The position numbers and the translations under genes were made by a program. The notes under the pieces are model-generated. The model did not search any database. It had not been told where the DNA came from and saw nothing but the letters and a program-made list of their open reading frames with translations. Source: an uncultured Rothia sp. (lineage in GTDB: Bacteria > Actinomycetota > Actinomycetes > Actinomycetales > Micrococcaceae). Taken from it: 64,000 nucleotides of DNA. The stretch is taken from NCBI GenBank assembly GCA_946221065.1, contig CAMIIO010000002.1:1-64000 (forward strand). The letters are read 5' to 3'. Of the stretch, positions 16,043 through 26,024 are shown one piece after another. Within the stretch, counting starts at the first letter, position 1, and each line of letters starts with the position of its first letter.

Positions 16043-17437
16043 TTATATAACTAGCGCCAGTAACATAACACACGCTAATCCCATGACGGAAAGAATAGTC
16101 TCCATCAACGACCAGGTCTTAAATGTCTGACCAATAGTCATTCCAAAATATTCTTTCACCAACCAGAAACCGGCGTCATTCACATGGGAAAGAAATACTG
16201 ATCCAGCGCCGATAGCGAGAACAAGCAACGCGATGTGAGGCTCAGACATTCCCGCAGCTGCAACGGGGGCCATGATACCTGCGGTAGTAATCGTTGATAC
16301 GGTTGCAGACCCCGTGGCCAATCGGATAGCAACAGCAACTAACCAGCCGGCTAATAACGGCGATAACGATGCGCCTTCAATCCACGAACCAATAACTTTT
16401 GCTACTCCTGTCTCCACGAGCGTTTCTTTAAATCCGCCGCCCGCACCAACAATCAGCAGAATACTCGCGATGGGGGCAAAAGAAGCACCAACAATATCCG
16501 AAACTTCTTTCAGCTTTTTACCCACGCGAAGACCAAGCACGATCATCGCATATAAGACGGTCAAAAGAAGCGCGACTAAGGGACTCCCCACAAAATCAAA
16601 CAGAATACGAAAAATATTGTTTTCACTAACATTTAGCGTTTCTACTATCGTACGACTCAGCATCAGAACAACCGGCATGAGAATAACGGATAATGCGCTA
16701 GCGAAAGAGGGGCGCTGATCCCTAGGTACATGATTCTCAGAATCAAAGGTCATAGGTGCTTGAATCGGAACCCAGCGCACCATAAGTTTTGCTGCCAACG
16801 GACCTGACACCACCACAGTTGGCAAAGCAACCAGTAAACCCAACCCCAGGGTAAGGCCTAAATTAGCGTGAAGCGCATCAATCGCAATCAGCGGTCCAGG
16901 GTGGGGCGGCACCAAACCGTGTAACGCTGAAAGACCTGCCAAAGCCGGAATCCCCAGCAAAATTACCGGGACTTTTGACCGCCGAGAGACCAGCATAATC
17001 ACTGGGATCAGAAGAACTAAACCAACTTCAAAAAATAGCGGAATTCCAATAATAAAAGCCAGCAGAGCCATGATCCATGGTAAACGCTGTATCGAAGTCC
17101 GGTCTAGAAAGGTATCGACAATCTCGTCAGCTCCTCCCGAGCTGACCAATAATGCACCAATGATAGCGCCTAAGGCAATAAGTACACCTACACCGGAGAT
17201 AGTAGACCCTAGCCCCGTGCTAAAGGCAGTGAAGGTTTTCCCTAGCTCTACCCCGGCAGCTAACGCCATGACGGCAGATCCCAGCATAAGGGATAAAAAG
17301 GGGTGAATTTTTGTCCAAGAAATCAACACAATGATCGTGGCTATACCCAGACAAGCGGCAAAAACAAGCTGACCGTTTGAAGCAGTTGTTAACGGAGCAG
17401 TTTCTTCAGCAAGAAGTAACGAATTCATGAAAATCAT
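16043..17437 (-). CDS. gntP: Gluconate permease, GntP family
   Basis: A 464-residue integral membrane protein with about 12-14 hydrophobic segments. GntP family features include GLSALHGLVPPHPGPLIAIDAL, GGFKETLVETGV, RLATGSATVSTITTAG and HVNDAGFWLVKEYFGMTIG. It imports gluconate by proton symport. The first ATG overlaps the gntK stop by four bases (ATGA), so the pair is translationally coupled. An alternative ATG at 17428 is nearly as good, with GAAGAG upstream. Together with gntK this is a minimal gluconate-use operon whose product, 6-phosphogluconate, enters the pentose phosphate pathway. Confidence 0.93.
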   Translation of the reverse strand: MIFMNSLLLAEETAPLTTASNGQLVFAACLGIATIIVLISWTKIHPFLSLMLGSAVMALAAGVELGKTFTAFSTGLGSTISGVGVLIALGAIIGALLVSSGGADEIVDTFLDRTSIQRLPWIMALLAFIIGIPLFFEVGLVLLIPVIMLVSRRSKVPVILLGIPALAGLSALHGLVPPHPGPLIAIDALHANLGLTLGLGLLVALPTVVVSGPLAAKLMVRWVPIQAPMTFDSENHVPRDQRPSFASALSVILMPVVLMLSRTIVETLNVSENNIFRILFDFVGSPLVALLLTVLYAMIVLGLRVGKKLKEVSDIVGASFAPIASILLIVGAGGGFKETLVETGVAKVIGSWIEGASLSPLLAGWLVAVAIRLATGSATVSTITTAGIMAPVAAAGMSEPHIALLVLAIGAGSVFLSHVNDAGFWLVKEYFGMTIGQTFKTWSLMETILSVMGLACVMLLALVI

Positions 17438-17958
17438 TTCTCTTCGTCCATCGCCGTAGCAATAATATTTTGGGCAAGTTCTTGTGGAGTTACAGCAACA
17501 TCAAGAACCATGCCGCTCTCGGCTGCCGTGAGAGGTTCAAAAATTGCAAGCTGAGAGGGAAGAAGCGAAATGGGCATGAAGTGTCCCTCTCGCTGCGCCA
17601 TCCTACGTGCTAGCAATTCTTCCGAGCCGGTCAACTGCACAAAAAATATATTTCCGGTAGCTTCCCGAAGCACGTCTCGATACACCTTTTTGAGCGCAGA
17701 GCACGTAACAATGGTTGAATGCCCTTCAGCAGCTTGTGCGCTCATCCAATCCCGGAGGCTTCGTAGCCAGGGCCACCTATCCTCGTCAGTTAATGAGTGT
17801 CCCTCAGCCATCTTTTCTTTATTAGCTGGGGAATGAAAATCATCGGCTTCCGCATAAGGCCAGCCCAAAATTTTGTGTAGTTCTTGAGCAACCGAAGTTT
17901 TACCGCAACCGCTAACCCCACTGATAATGAGGTGAGTTGACGGTAGGTAGGTTTTCAT
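17434..17958 (-). CDS. gntK: Gluconokinase, thermoresistant type
   Basis: A 174-residue P-loop kinase that phosphorylates gluconate to 6-phosphogluconate. The Walker A motif is GVSGCGKTS (residues 14-22), followed by the family signature EADDFHSPANKEKMAEGHSLTDEDRWPWL (two segments, about 39-67), and later SALKKVYRDVLR. The ATG at 17958 was chosen because CTGAGGAGAATGCC precedes it; the frame is open 12 codons further upstream but without a ribosome site. It is first in the operon with gntP. No adjacent gluconate repressor is seen. Confidence 0.95.
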   Translation of the reverse strand: MKTYLPSTHLIISGVSGCGKTSVAQELHKILGWPYAEADDFHSPANKEKMAEGHSLTDEDRWPWLRSLRDWMSAQAAEGHSTIVTCSALKKVYRDVLREATGNIFFVQLTGSEELLARRMAQREGHFMPISLLPSQLAIFEPLTAAESGMVLDVAVTPQELAQNIIATAMDEEK

Positions 17959-18075
17959 GGCATTCTCCTCAGATAAATAGACCTCATTGTCCATTCAACC
18001 ACTTAACCTGCCTCTTCTTAGAAGTCATAGATTACGCACTTCGGTGGATAACAGGATTTTGCCGTATAGGGATCT

Positions 18076-18468
18076 CTAGTGATAGTGCTCCCGGGTGGGG
18101 CAGTAATGGCATGATTTTTCTCTGCCCGCCCACTTTTTTTCCTGCCGAGCATGACGACGTTTCTCCACCCGAGCCACACCGGAGCGCCAGAAGCTCAATA
18201 CCTTCGCCTTAGCCCACACGTTAAGCCGGTGTGCCCAGGTAAACTCCGTGCCCCAAATACTCATTCCCAAAAAGATGAAGAGCCAGCCCGGCCCCGGGGT
18301 CACCAGCATAATGACCCCGGCTAATAACAGCACAAAGCCCAGCGTAATGACGACGATGCGGTAAATCATCAAAAAGATGAAGTGCCGTGCCATAAAGCCA
18401 CGAAAACGCGCCATAGCACGGTGGATTCTGCCATCTTCACTGCCGGCTATCTCTTGATCCAGCGCCAT
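18076..18468 (-). CDS. TIGR02611 / PGPGW-family small membrane protein
   Basis: A 130-residue protein with a polar N-terminus, two transmembrane helices (IYRIVVITLGFVLLLAGVIM and GWLFIFLGMSIWGTEF) joined by the diagnostic TPGPGW motif (about residues 57-62), and a very basic C-terminal tail (KRRHARQEKKWAGREK). The family is widespread in actinobacteria and has no assigned function. It has its own promoter region downstream of murB on the same strand and could be cotranscribed with it, with an 81-base gap. Confidence 0.83.
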   Translation of the reverse strand: MALDQEIAGSEDGRIHRAMARFRGFMARHFIFLMIYRIVVITLGFVLLLAGVIMLVTPGPGWLFIFLGMSIWGTEFTWAHRLNVWAKAKVLSFWRSGVARVEKRRHARQEKKWAGREKSCHYCPTREHYH

Positions 18469-18549
18469 TGATCATCCCCTTCAAGGTGCGAGCGAGCACA
18501 CGGTGCGAACGTGTCTGTTGAAAGCAGCGAGTCCACGCTGCAATAAGTT

Positions 18550-19644
18550 TTAGACGGTTTCTCCTACAATCACCGGCTCGGGGACCAAAGTAACCCCAAA
18601 AGCCTTGGTGACGCCGTCACGAACAGCACGAGCAATAGCCACCATATCTGCGCAACTTGCCTCACCGCGGTTGGTGATAGCAAGAGTGTGCTTGGTCGAA
18701 AGCGAGGCGCGACCACCTGCAATCGTGGTGCTTTCGCCCTCTAGCCCAAAGCCCTTATCGAAGCCGGCGTGCTGAATGAGCCAACCGGCGCTGAGCTTAG
18801 TCTTACCCTCGATGATATGCTCCCCGCTGGCGTCGGTAACGGGAAAACGGGGTGCGTCATCCGGTAGGGAATCGAGGGTAGCTGAATCAACGATGGGGTT
18901 GGTAAAGAAAGAGCCGGTGGAGTAGGTATCGCGATCTTGCGGGTTAAGTACCATGCCCTTAGACGCGCGGAGCTTCAGCACGGTTTCTCGGACGCAGATT
19001 GAAGGGGCGCGCTGCCCCACCTCGACGTCGAGCTGGCGGGCAAGTTCCGCATAGCGAATCGGCGCGGAAAGCTTTCCCTCGCTGAACTGGAACTCTACGG
19101 AAAGCACCACATAGCGCGGGGTGCCGTTCTCTATGCTCTGTTTGAGCACCGAATCACGATAGGCAAACTCTAAATCCGCGAGAGCAAAGGTTTTGCGAGT
19201 GCCTGTGTGACGGTCCCAGGTGTGTACGCGGGAAATCGTTTGGGAGACTTCGGCACCGTATGCACCCACATTTTGCACCGGCGTTGCGCCTACGGTTCCA
19301 GGGATCCCGGAGAGCGCTTCAACACCGACCCACTCTTGTTCGATGGCGTGCTGCACAAAGCTATCCCAGTTGTGCCCTGCTTGAACGCGCACGTTGGCGC
19401 CACCGCAGGCGGGGACGTCCAGCTTTTCAATGCCTTCGGAAGCAATGTGGATAACGGTTCCGGGGAACCCGGCGTCAGAGACCAGGATATTTGAGCCACC
19501 GCCCACTACCAGAATGCGCTCGCCGGCGTTATCGGCTACGTTGACGGCGTCGATAATTTCTTGTTCGGTAGTAGCGCGCACAAATTTTTGGGCGGGACCG
19601 CCCACAGCCGCGGTGGTCAGTTCTTTTAAAAGCATGTCAGTCAC
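18550..19644 (-). CDS. murB: UDP-N-acetylenolpyruvoylglucosamine reductase
   Basis: A 364-residue flavoprotein that reduces UDP-GlcNAc-enolpyruvate to UDP-MurNAc in peptidoglycan synthesis. FAD-binding features are RILVVGGGSNILVSDAGF (about 43-60) and LSGIPGTVGATPVQNVGAYG (about 112-131). YSTGSFFTNPIV holds the catalytic serine that protonates the enol intermediate. SAGWLIQHAGFDKG and SLSTKHTLAITNRG complete the type I signature. ATG codons at 19644 and 19635 are both usable, differing by three residues. The C-terminal glutamate region is present (VTLVPEPVIVG). Confidence 0.95.
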   Translation of the reverse strand: MTDMLLKELTTAAVGGPAQKFVRATTEQEIIDAVNVADNAGERILVVGGGSNILVSDAGFPGTVIHIASEGIEKLDVPACGGANVRVQAGHNWDSFVQHAIEQEWVGVEALSGIPGTVGATPVQNVGAYGAEVSQTISRVHTWDRHTGTRKTFALADLEFAYRDSVLKQSIENGTPRYVVLSVEFQFSEGKLSAPIRYAELARQLDVEVGQRAPSICVRETVLKLRASKGMVLNPQDRDTYSTGSFFTNPIVDSATLDSLPDDAPRFPVTDASGEHIIEGKTKLSAGWLIQHAGFDKGFGLEGESTTIAGGRASLSTKHTLAITNRGEASCADMVAIARAVRDGVTKAFGVTLVPEPVIVGETV

Positions 19645-19735
19645 TTCTCTAGTTTAGCGTTTGGCCGGTGGGGAGAATATGGAGTGGATTGTACCCAGGG
19701 GTGAACATGAATACACTATCCCTTTATTTTGTGGG

Positions 19736-20947
19736 CTACTGAGCGGATGTCTGTGTGCTAGAACGCCACGTGCCCAGGTAGCGGGTGAGGGCTAGGGACA
19801 TCAGCATAAACGGCAAAATCACTAGTAGCGCGTGGCGCACGTTAAGCAGTTCGGCAAGCCAGCCGACCATAGGCGGGCCACCCAAAAACGCAATGTACCC
19901 AAAGGTGAATACCACCGAGACACGCACCGAGGATTTGAGCGGATCGTCCGAGGCCGCCGAGATACCGGTGGGGAACCCGAGCGAGACACCAATGCCCCAA
20001 AGGAACGCCCCCACCAGCCCGAGCTCCGTCACGGGAGCAAAGATAAAGAGCAGAACCCCAAAGATAGCAACGCAGCAGGAAACCCGTAGCACCCTGGTGC
20101 GGCCGTAGCGGTTGAGGAAGAAACTGCCAGCAAACCGAGAGATAGTCATCGCCACCACAAAAGTGGCGTATCCCAGTGACCCGCCGGTGTGGCTCATCCC
20201 GTAGTCTTGGGTTAGCCCCAGAGCAATCCAGTCGTTCGCGGAGCCTTCAGCAAGCACCATCCCCAAGCAAAAAAGCCCTAACAGAATCGTGTGCTTATCG
20301 CGCCAGGCATCGCGTACCCGGAAAGTAGGCGATTGTTGCTCGGCTTCATCGGGGGCTTGCATGTTTTCACTGTGAAGCCAGGAGTAAGTGAAAAGCACAA
20401 TACTCATAATGATGAGCGCGAAATACACCATGTGCCACAGCAGAGGTATTCCCGCGTGGGTATCGGCGGTAGCAAGGAACGCGCCCACCACGCTACCGAC
20501 GGCAAAGCAACCGTGCATGTAAGGGGTAACAAATCTGCCCAGTGCTCGTTCCACAGAAACCGACTGGATATTAGAGCCCACATTAGAACCGGCGGTTCCG
20601 GCGCCCTGCAACACCAGCCCCACGGTAGCCAACGGAATACTGCCAAGGTGAGCGCCTAACCCCACCAACACAATTCCCGCACAACCTACCGCGTAGGCAA
20701 CCAGCAGATAGGGACGAGAACCGAAGCGGGTAACCATCATCCCAGAGCAAGAGACTGTAAGAAACGATCCCAGCATCATCATGAATAGCAGAATCCCCAG
20801 CGGGCCGGCAGTAATACCGAGCGAAGCGGAGAAGTCCGGGATACGCGCCAGCAACGACGACGTCAATAACCCGCTAGCAAAGAATTGGGCGAGGATGGCA
20901 CGGTGCCAGCGCGTCATCTGGCGCGGAGTCAAGGTGTGGGCAGACAT
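19736..20947 (-). CDS. MFS transporter, YbjJ-like, paralogue A
   Basis: A 403-residue major facilitator protein with twelve predicted helices. Motifs include FASGLLTSSLLARIPDFSASLG, GSFLTVSCSGMMVTRFGSRP, and RSAGSFFLNRYGRTRVLR-like sequence at helix 8. It resembles YbjJ-type permeases of unknown substrate. GAGGGAAC lies 6 bases before the ATG. The neighbouring upstream gene is a clear paralogue in the same orientation, separated by 41 bases, so the pair looks like a tandem duplication in one operon. The substrate is not predictable from sequence. Confidence 0.85.
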   Translation of the reverse strand: MSAHTLTPRQMTRWHRAILAQFFASGLLTSSLLARIPDFSASLGITAGPLGILLFMMMLGSFLTVSCSGMMVTRFGSRPYLLVAYAVGCAGIVLVGLGAHLGSIPLATVGLVLQGAGTAGSNVGSNIQSVSVERALGRFVTPYMHGCFAVGSVVGAFLATADTHAGIPLLWHMVYFALIIMSIVLFTYSWLHSENMQAPDEAEQQSPTFRVRDAWRDKHTILLGLFCLGMVLAEGSANDWIALGLTQDYGMSHTGGSLGYATFVVAMTISRFAGSFFLNRYGRTRVLRVSCCVAIFGVLLFIFAPVTELGLVGAFLWGIGVSLGFPTGISAASDDPLKSSVRVSVVFTFGYIAFLGGPPMVGWLAELLNVRHALLVILPFMLMSLALTRYLGTWRSSTQTSAQ

Positions 20948-20988
20948 AAAGTTCCCTCATCGAAAACGACCGGTAGTTGCCACCAAGC

Positions 20989-22395
20989 TTACTTCTGTTC
21001 GGGACGGATGTCCGTTTGTGACTGTTGTGCTACAGGTAGCGAACCGGTAGGTAGCGGCACTGCCCCGGTCTGAGGATTGGTGCCCGTGAACTGGTCTTGG
21101 GGCGGTAAAGCCTCACTATGCTTTTCCGACGATTGGGGCTGTTCAAGCTGCTTGGTCAGCAACAGAGATACCACAATGAAAAAGAGCACGGCAATCAATC
21201 CGTTGCGAATACCGAAGTGCTCACCCAAGAATCCCAAAATCGGCGGGCCACCCAAGAACGCTGCGTAACCAATCGTGGAGACAACCGAAACGCGCACCGC
21301 GGACTTTATGGCGTCGTCGGAAGCGGCGGACATCCCCGCCGGGAAGCCGAGCGAAGCGCCCAGACCCCAGATGAACAACCCCACGAAAGCCAGCGGTAGA
21401 TTCGGTGCAAAAATAAAGAGAGTGAGTCCGACGACGGCAAGCGAGCAGGTTACCCGTAGCACGCTCACCCTGCCAAAGCGGTTGAGGAACCAGGTGCCGC
21501 TGAAACGTCCGGTGGTCATTGCCAACACAAACATGGTGTACCCCAGCGAACCAACCGTCTTATGTGTACCCATATCGTGGGTCAGTGCCAGCGCCACCCA
21601 GTCGTTTGCGGAGCCCTCGGCCAGAGCCATGCCCAGCACAAAAAGCCCAATTAGAATCGTGTGCTTATCTCGCCATGCATCGCGCACCCGGTAGGAACTC
21701 ACCTGAGCCAACGCCTGAGTGTCATCTTGCCCGTAGTTTTCGCTACGGCATTTAGTCAGCGAGATAACAACAATTAATAAAATGAGGACGGCAAAATACA
21801 GCATATGCCACATAAACGGCACGCCCAGCCTCGTATCCAATGCCCCCAAACCGGCACCCGTCACGGTTCCAATCGAGAAAAACCCGTGCATAATCGGCGT
21901 AACAAACCTGCCCAGCGCCCGCTCCGCAGAAACAGCCTGCACATTCGCGGCAACATTTGAAGTTGCCATACCCAAACCATTCAAGATGAGCCCGACGGTG
22001 GCAAGAGCAACGCTCGAAAGCTGCACGGCCACCCCCACCAGGGAAATCCCCGTACAAGCCAGTAGATAGCCCGCCACCAGGCACGCGCGCGAACCAAATT
22101 TATTCACCACGTAGCCGGAGGCCGTCACCGCAGAAAACGAGCCGATCGTCATGCCCAACAGCAACACACCCATCGGACCTGCTGAAAGATTCAGCCCGGT
22201 GGCGACGTCGGGAAGTCGAGCAAGAAGAGCCGAAACTAAAAATCCACTGGCAAAAAAGATACCGAGAACGGCAAAATACCACTGTTTAATCTGAGCTACG
22301 CTCAGTGGGTTAGCTGATGCCACGAAGAACATACTCCACGCTAGGGAATGTGATGGGAAGAAGCCAACGCGGTTTAAAGCCCGCAAGCAACTCAT
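20989..22395 (-). CDS. MFS transporter, YbjJ-like, paralogue B
   Basis: A protein of up to 468 residues with twelve helices and strong similarity to the downstream MFS gene: FASGFLVSALLARLPDVATGLN, GRFVTPIMHGFFSIGTVTGAG, GLFVLGMALAEGSANDWVAL, FSGTWFLNRFGRVSVLR. It has a 50-residue polar, Pro/Gln-rich C-terminal tail that the paralogue lacks. The start is uncertain. The frame opens at 22395, but GGAG upstream of GTG 22323 suggests a protein about 24 residues shorter and more like family length. The substrate is unknown. Confidence 0.83.
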   Translation of the reverse strand: MSCLRALNRVGFFPSHSLAWSMFFVASANPLSVAQIKQWYFAVLGIFFASGFLVSALLARLPDVATGLNLSAGPMGVLLLGMTIGSFSAVTASGYVVNKFGSRACLVAGYLLACTGISLVGVAVQLSSVALATVGLILNGLGMATSNVAANVQAVSAERALGRFVTPIMHGFFSIGTVTGAGLGALDTRLGVPFMWHMLYFAVLILLIVVISLTKCRSENYGQDDTQALAQVSSYRVRDAWRDKHTILIGLFVLGMALAEGSANDWVALALTHDMGTHKTVGSLGYTMFVLAMTTGRFSGTWFLNRFGRVSVLRVTCSLAVVGLTLFIFAPNLPLAFVGLFIWGLGASLGFPAGMSAASDDAIKSAVRVSVVSTIGYAAFLGGPPILGFLGEHFGIRNGLIAVLFFIVVSLLLTKQLEQPQSSEKHSEALPPQDQFTGTNPQTGAVPLPTGSLPVAQQSQTDIRPEQK

Positions 22396-22578
22396 TTACC
22401 TTTTCAAACTGAGCCTGGGCGGTCAAGGTTTTTACACGATTTTATGAACGAGTTTTTCATACTCTAAAATCAGTCTTCACAAATTAGACAGCAAGTGTGA
22501 GCAGTATCTACTATCAGGAAAGTCTTCACTTCTTGTCATAAAATCCAAAACAACTCTCGGGAAACCTACGATTAAACT

Positions 22579-23568
22579 ATGACCACAACAAACCCAGACA
22601 CAACCGTCGATATCGATTCGCTCTACACTAAAGTCAGCCATGTCATTCCCGAAGTGGAGTGGGCAACCATGCGCGAAGACGTTCGCGCTATTTTGCGCCT
22701 CAAAAAGGAAAAGAACGCCGTCATCATGGCACACACCTACATGACGCCGGAAATCTACCACTGCGTTGCAGACATCGTGGGAGACTCGCTCGCCCTCGCC
22801 CGCAAAGCCCAAGACGTGAACGCCAGCACAATCCTGCTCTCCGGCGTCCACTTCATGGCAGAAACCGCAAAAATTCTCAACCCCGCCAAAAAGGTGCTAC
22901 TGCCCGATCTCCAATCCGGCTGTTCCCTTGCCGAATCCATCACCGTAGCAGACATCGAAAAACTCCGTGCAGAAAACCCCGGTGCGCCCGTAGTCACCTA
23001 CGTGAATACCTCAGCAGCAGTCAAGGCAGCCAGCGACATCTGCTGCACCTCCGGCAACGCCGTCGAAATCATCCAAAGCCTCAACGCACCGCGTGTCATC
23101 ATGATCCCCGACCAATACCTTGCCCGGAACATTGCCGCACAAACCGGAGTGGAAGTTATTACCCACCCCGGAGCCTGCGAAGTTCACGAACGCTTCACCC
23201 CGCAAGATATCCGCACTATCCGGCAGGATTACCCCGGTGTTACCGTCATGGCGCACCCGGAATGCCCGCCAGAGGTTGTTGCCGAAGCCGACTACTCCGG
23301 ATCCACCGCACAAATGCTCAGCTTTGTAGACCGGGAACACCCACGCTCCCTAGCACTCATTACCGAATGCTCCATGAGCGATAACATTGCCGCAGCGCAC
23401 CCAGAAATCGACATGGTACGCCCCTGCAACCTCTGCCCACATATGAAGCGCAACACCCTCGCCAGCATCCGCGCGGCTCTCGAACAAGACCGCCACGAAA
23501 TCACCGTGGACCCAGCAACCGCCGCGAAAGCCAAGGTAGCCATTGAAAAAATGCTGGCTGTGAAATAA
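22579..23568 (+). CDS. nadA: Quinolinate synthase
   Basis: A 329-residue 4Fe-4S enzyme that condenses iminoaspartate and dihydroxyacetone phosphate to quinolinate. Candidate cluster cysteines are in LPDLQSGCSLA (C115), HPGACEVH (C200) and CNLCPHMKRNTL (C286). NAVIMAHTYMTPEIYHCVADIVGDSL is the N-terminal substrate region, and ITECSMSDNI matches the third domain. It is first in the nadA-nadB-nadC operon. Its stop overlaps the nadB start by one base (TAATG), so translation is coupled. Confidence 0.95.
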   Translation: MTTTNPDTTVDIDSLYTKVSHVIPEVEWATMREDVRAILRLKKEKNAVIMAHTYMTPEIYHCVADIVGDSLALARKAQDVNASTILLSGVHFMAETAKILNPAKKVLLPDLQSGCSLAESITVADIEKLRAENPGAPVVTYVNTSAAVKAASDICCTSGNAVEIIQSLNAPRVIMIPDQYLARNIAAQTGVEVITHPGACEVHERFTPQDIRTIRQDYPGVTVMAHPECPPEVVAEADYSGSTAQMLSFVDREHPRSLALITECSMSDNIAAAHPEIDMVRPCNLCPHMKRNTLASIRAALEQDRHEITVDPATAAKAKVAIEKMLAVK

Positions 23569-25091
23569 TGCGCGTTCTCACCCTTCACGAACCCCTGATC
23601 GTAGGTTCTGGTATTGCCGGTCTCAGCACCGCGCTCGCGCTCGCCCCACACCCGGTCACCGTGCTCACCCTCGCCATGCCGGGCTATTCATCCTCTACCA
23701 AACTTGCCCAGGGCGGCATCGCCGCAGCGGTATCTCCCGAGGACTCCGTCAAAGCGCACATTCAGGACACCCTGCGCGCCGGCGACGGGCTCTGCGAACA
23801 AGACGCCGTAACCCGAATCATCTCCGCAGGACCTGCCGCTATTGATTTCCTCCAACAGCAGGGGGTGGCGTTTGATGTCGATGAGAAGGGCAACTTCCAA
23901 CTAGGCAGAGAAGGCGCCCACAGTACCCACCGTATCCTTCATGCAGACGGCGACTCCACCGGGGCACGCATCGTTCAGCAACTCGCCGAACGAGCCGAAG
24001 TAGCCCCCAATGTGCGCCTACGCCCCGGCGTCAAAGTACAGCGCATTCTGGTTCACGACGGCGTAGCGGTTGGTGTTCTGGCACGGGTGAGTTCCGAAGA
24101 CGTAGTAATCGAATCCCCGCATATTATTGTGGCGACCGGCGGACTAGGCGGACTCTACCGCTACACCACCAACCCGCTAACTTCCTGCGGGCAAGGAATA
24201 GCGCTCGCATTGCGTGCCGGAGCCACGATCCGAGATCTAGAGATGGTGCAATTTCACCCCACTGCCATTGCCAATGCCGAAGACCCGATGTCCCTCATCA
24301 GTGAGGCACTACGCGGGGCCGGGGCAGAACTGTGTACCGACCGCTGCGAGCGCTTTATTGACCCGCTTGCCTCCCGCGACAAGGTAGCTCGCGCTATCTG
24401 GGATCAACTAGGTAACGGTCACCGAGTCTTTGTCGATGCCCGGAACGTACCGAATGTGATCGAACGCTTCCCCACGGTTGCCAGGCTCTGTGCAGAGGCA
24501 GGAATTAACCCTGCGCGACACCCCATTCAGGTTCACCCTGCCGCGCACTACTCGATGGGCGGAATCTTGGTGGATGAGTACGGGGCAAGCACCGTTCCCG
24601 GATTGTTTGCGGTGGGTGAATGTGCCAGCACCGGTTTACACGGCGCTAACCGGCTAGCCAGCAATTCTCTATTAGAAGCTGTGGTCTGCGCTAGAGAGGT
24701 TGCCGAGTATCTGCGGGAAAACCCCGGTGGGCAGGCTTCAACACCCCGCCAGGTGCTAGCGGAGTTGGGCAAACGGGCAGCACGTGAAGTTTCTGAATGT
24801 TCTCGTGTCCCCTCGCACTTACGTGAGGTCATGGAACAGTACGCGGGTATTATCCGCACGGCGGAGGGGCTAGCGGCTCTCCAATCCGAGCTAGCAGATT
24901 ACCTGCACCATGACGGCGCGCTAGTTGCCTGGCATCTGGCAACATCAGCACTTTCTCGCGAAGAGTCTCGTGGCGGTCATATGCGCGCAGATTTTCCGTT
25001 GCCCTTACCTACAGCTCACCATACACTCACATCCCTACGCACTCAGGAGGCAGCGGAATGCAGCTCCCCGATTTCCTCATCCAACCCGTAA
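23568..25091 (+). CDS. nadB: L-aspartate oxidase
   Basis: A 507-residue FAD protein of the succinate dehydrogenase/fumarate reductase flavoprotein family that oxidises L-aspartate to iminoaspartate. It shows the dinucleotide fold VGSGIAGLSTALAL (about 11-24), SSTKLAQGGIAAAV, LGREGAHSTHRILHADGD, MVQFHPTAIAN, and GANRLASNSLLEAVV near the FAD-binding end. NadB passes iminoaspartate directly to NadA. Its 3' end overlaps nadC by 34 bases. Confidence 0.95.
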   Translation: MRVLTLHEPLIVGSGIAGLSTALALAPHPVTVLTLAMPGYSSSTKLAQGGIAAAVSPEDSVKAHIQDTLRAGDGLCEQDAVTRIISAGPAAIDFLQQQGVAFDVDEKGNFQLGREGAHSTHRILHADGDSTGARIVQQLAERAEVAPNVRLRPGVKVQRILVHDGVAVGVLARVSSEDVVIESPHIIVATGGLGGLYRYTTNPLTSCGQGIALALRAGATIRDLEMVQFHPTAIANAEDPMSLISEALRGAGAELCTDRCERFIDPLASRDKVARAIWDQLGNGHRVFVDARNVPNVIERFPTVARLCAEAGINPARHPIQVHPAAHYSMGGILVDEYGASTVPGLFAVGECASTGLHGANRLASNSLLEAVVCAREVAEYLRENPGGQASTPRQVLAELGKRAAREVSECSRVPSHLREVMEQYAGIIRTAEGLAALQSELADYLHHDGALVAWHLATSALSREESRGGHMRADFPLPLPTAHHTLTSLRTQEAAECSSPISSSNP

Positions 25092-25897
25092 TTCAGCGCG
25101 GTCTTGAAGAAGACCTCGCTCGCGGTGGGGACCTCACCACCCAGTCCATTATCAGCCCCGAACAGCAGGCGCAGGTTGCCCTGGTAGCCCGTGCCGATGG
25201 CGTAGTTGCCGGCGGAGCGTGTCCCAGACTCTCGTGGGCTGCCGTTGACCCGCGGATTCAGGTGGAATACCTGGTACAAGACGGCGAACAGGTCGTAGCC
25301 GGACAAGAAATTGCGCGAGCTACGGGTCCTGCCGTGGGTCTGCTCATGGGTGAGCGGGTAGGGCTTAATTTATTGTGCCGGCTCAGCGGAATCGCCACCG
25401 CGACCGCCCGGATGCAGCGGCTCATTGCGCATACTTCTGCGCATATTGTGGACACCCGCAAAACCACTCCTGGACTTCGGGCACTCGAAAAATACGCGGT
25501 ACGCTGTGGCGGCGGGAAGAATCACCGTTTTGGGTTAGACGACGCCGTACTCATTAAAGATAACCACATTGCCGTTGCCGGAGGTATTGAGCAAGCAGTT
25601 AGCGCCGCACGCAAGAGCCTCGGGCACATGGTCAAGATTGAAGTAGAGGTGGACACCCTCGAACAGCTCCAACAGCTTCTCGCCTTCAACGTCGATGCCG
25701 TGCTCCTAGATAATATGAGCCCGGAAACTCTCCGCCAAGCAGTGAAGCTAGTGGACGGCGCGTTCCTCACTGAGGCCTCGGGCGGGATTACCCCCGAAAC
25801 CGTGGTTGCGGTAGCTGAAGCCGGAGTGGACATGATTTCCATGGGCTGGCTTACCCACTCGGCACCCATCCTGGATGTTGGACTGGACTACCGCTAG
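25058..25897 (+). CDS. nadC: Nicotinate-nucleotide pyrophosphorylase (carboxylating)
   Basis: A 279-residue quinolinate phosphoribosyltransferase that makes nicotinate mononucleotide from quinolinate and PRPP. Signature stretches are EDLARGGDLTTQSII (residues 18-32), DTRKTTPGLRALEKYAV with substrate-binding Arg/Lys, GGGKNHRFGLDDAVLIKDNH, and DAVLLDNMSPE. The start is embedded in nadB, with CAGGAGGCAGCGGA just before the ATG. It completes the de novo NAD operon; no adjacent NadR or NiaR regulator is seen. Confidence 0.95.
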   Translation: MQLPDFLIQPVIQRGLEEDLARGGDLTTQSIISPEQQAQVALVARADGVVAGGACPRLSWAAVDPRIQVEYLVQDGEQVVAGQEIARATGPAVGLLMGERVGLNLLCRLSGIATATARMQRLIAHTSAHIVDTRKTTPGLRALEKYAVRCGGGKNHRFGLDDAVLIKDNHIAVAGGIEQAVSAARKSLGHMVKIEVEVDTLEQLQQLLAFNVDAVLLDNMSPETLRQAVKLVDGAFLTEASGGITPETVVAVAEAGVDMISMGWLTHSAPILDVGLDYR

Positions 25898-26024
25898 GCA
25901 ACAGCACATCGTAAGAAACCCGGGACTTACACCCGTATAACGCCGAACGCTCTCACAGCAGCTATCCAACTACCTCCTGTAAGGGCGTTCTGTGATTTTA
26001 AGAAAGTGTCTTCTGGGGCAGGGG

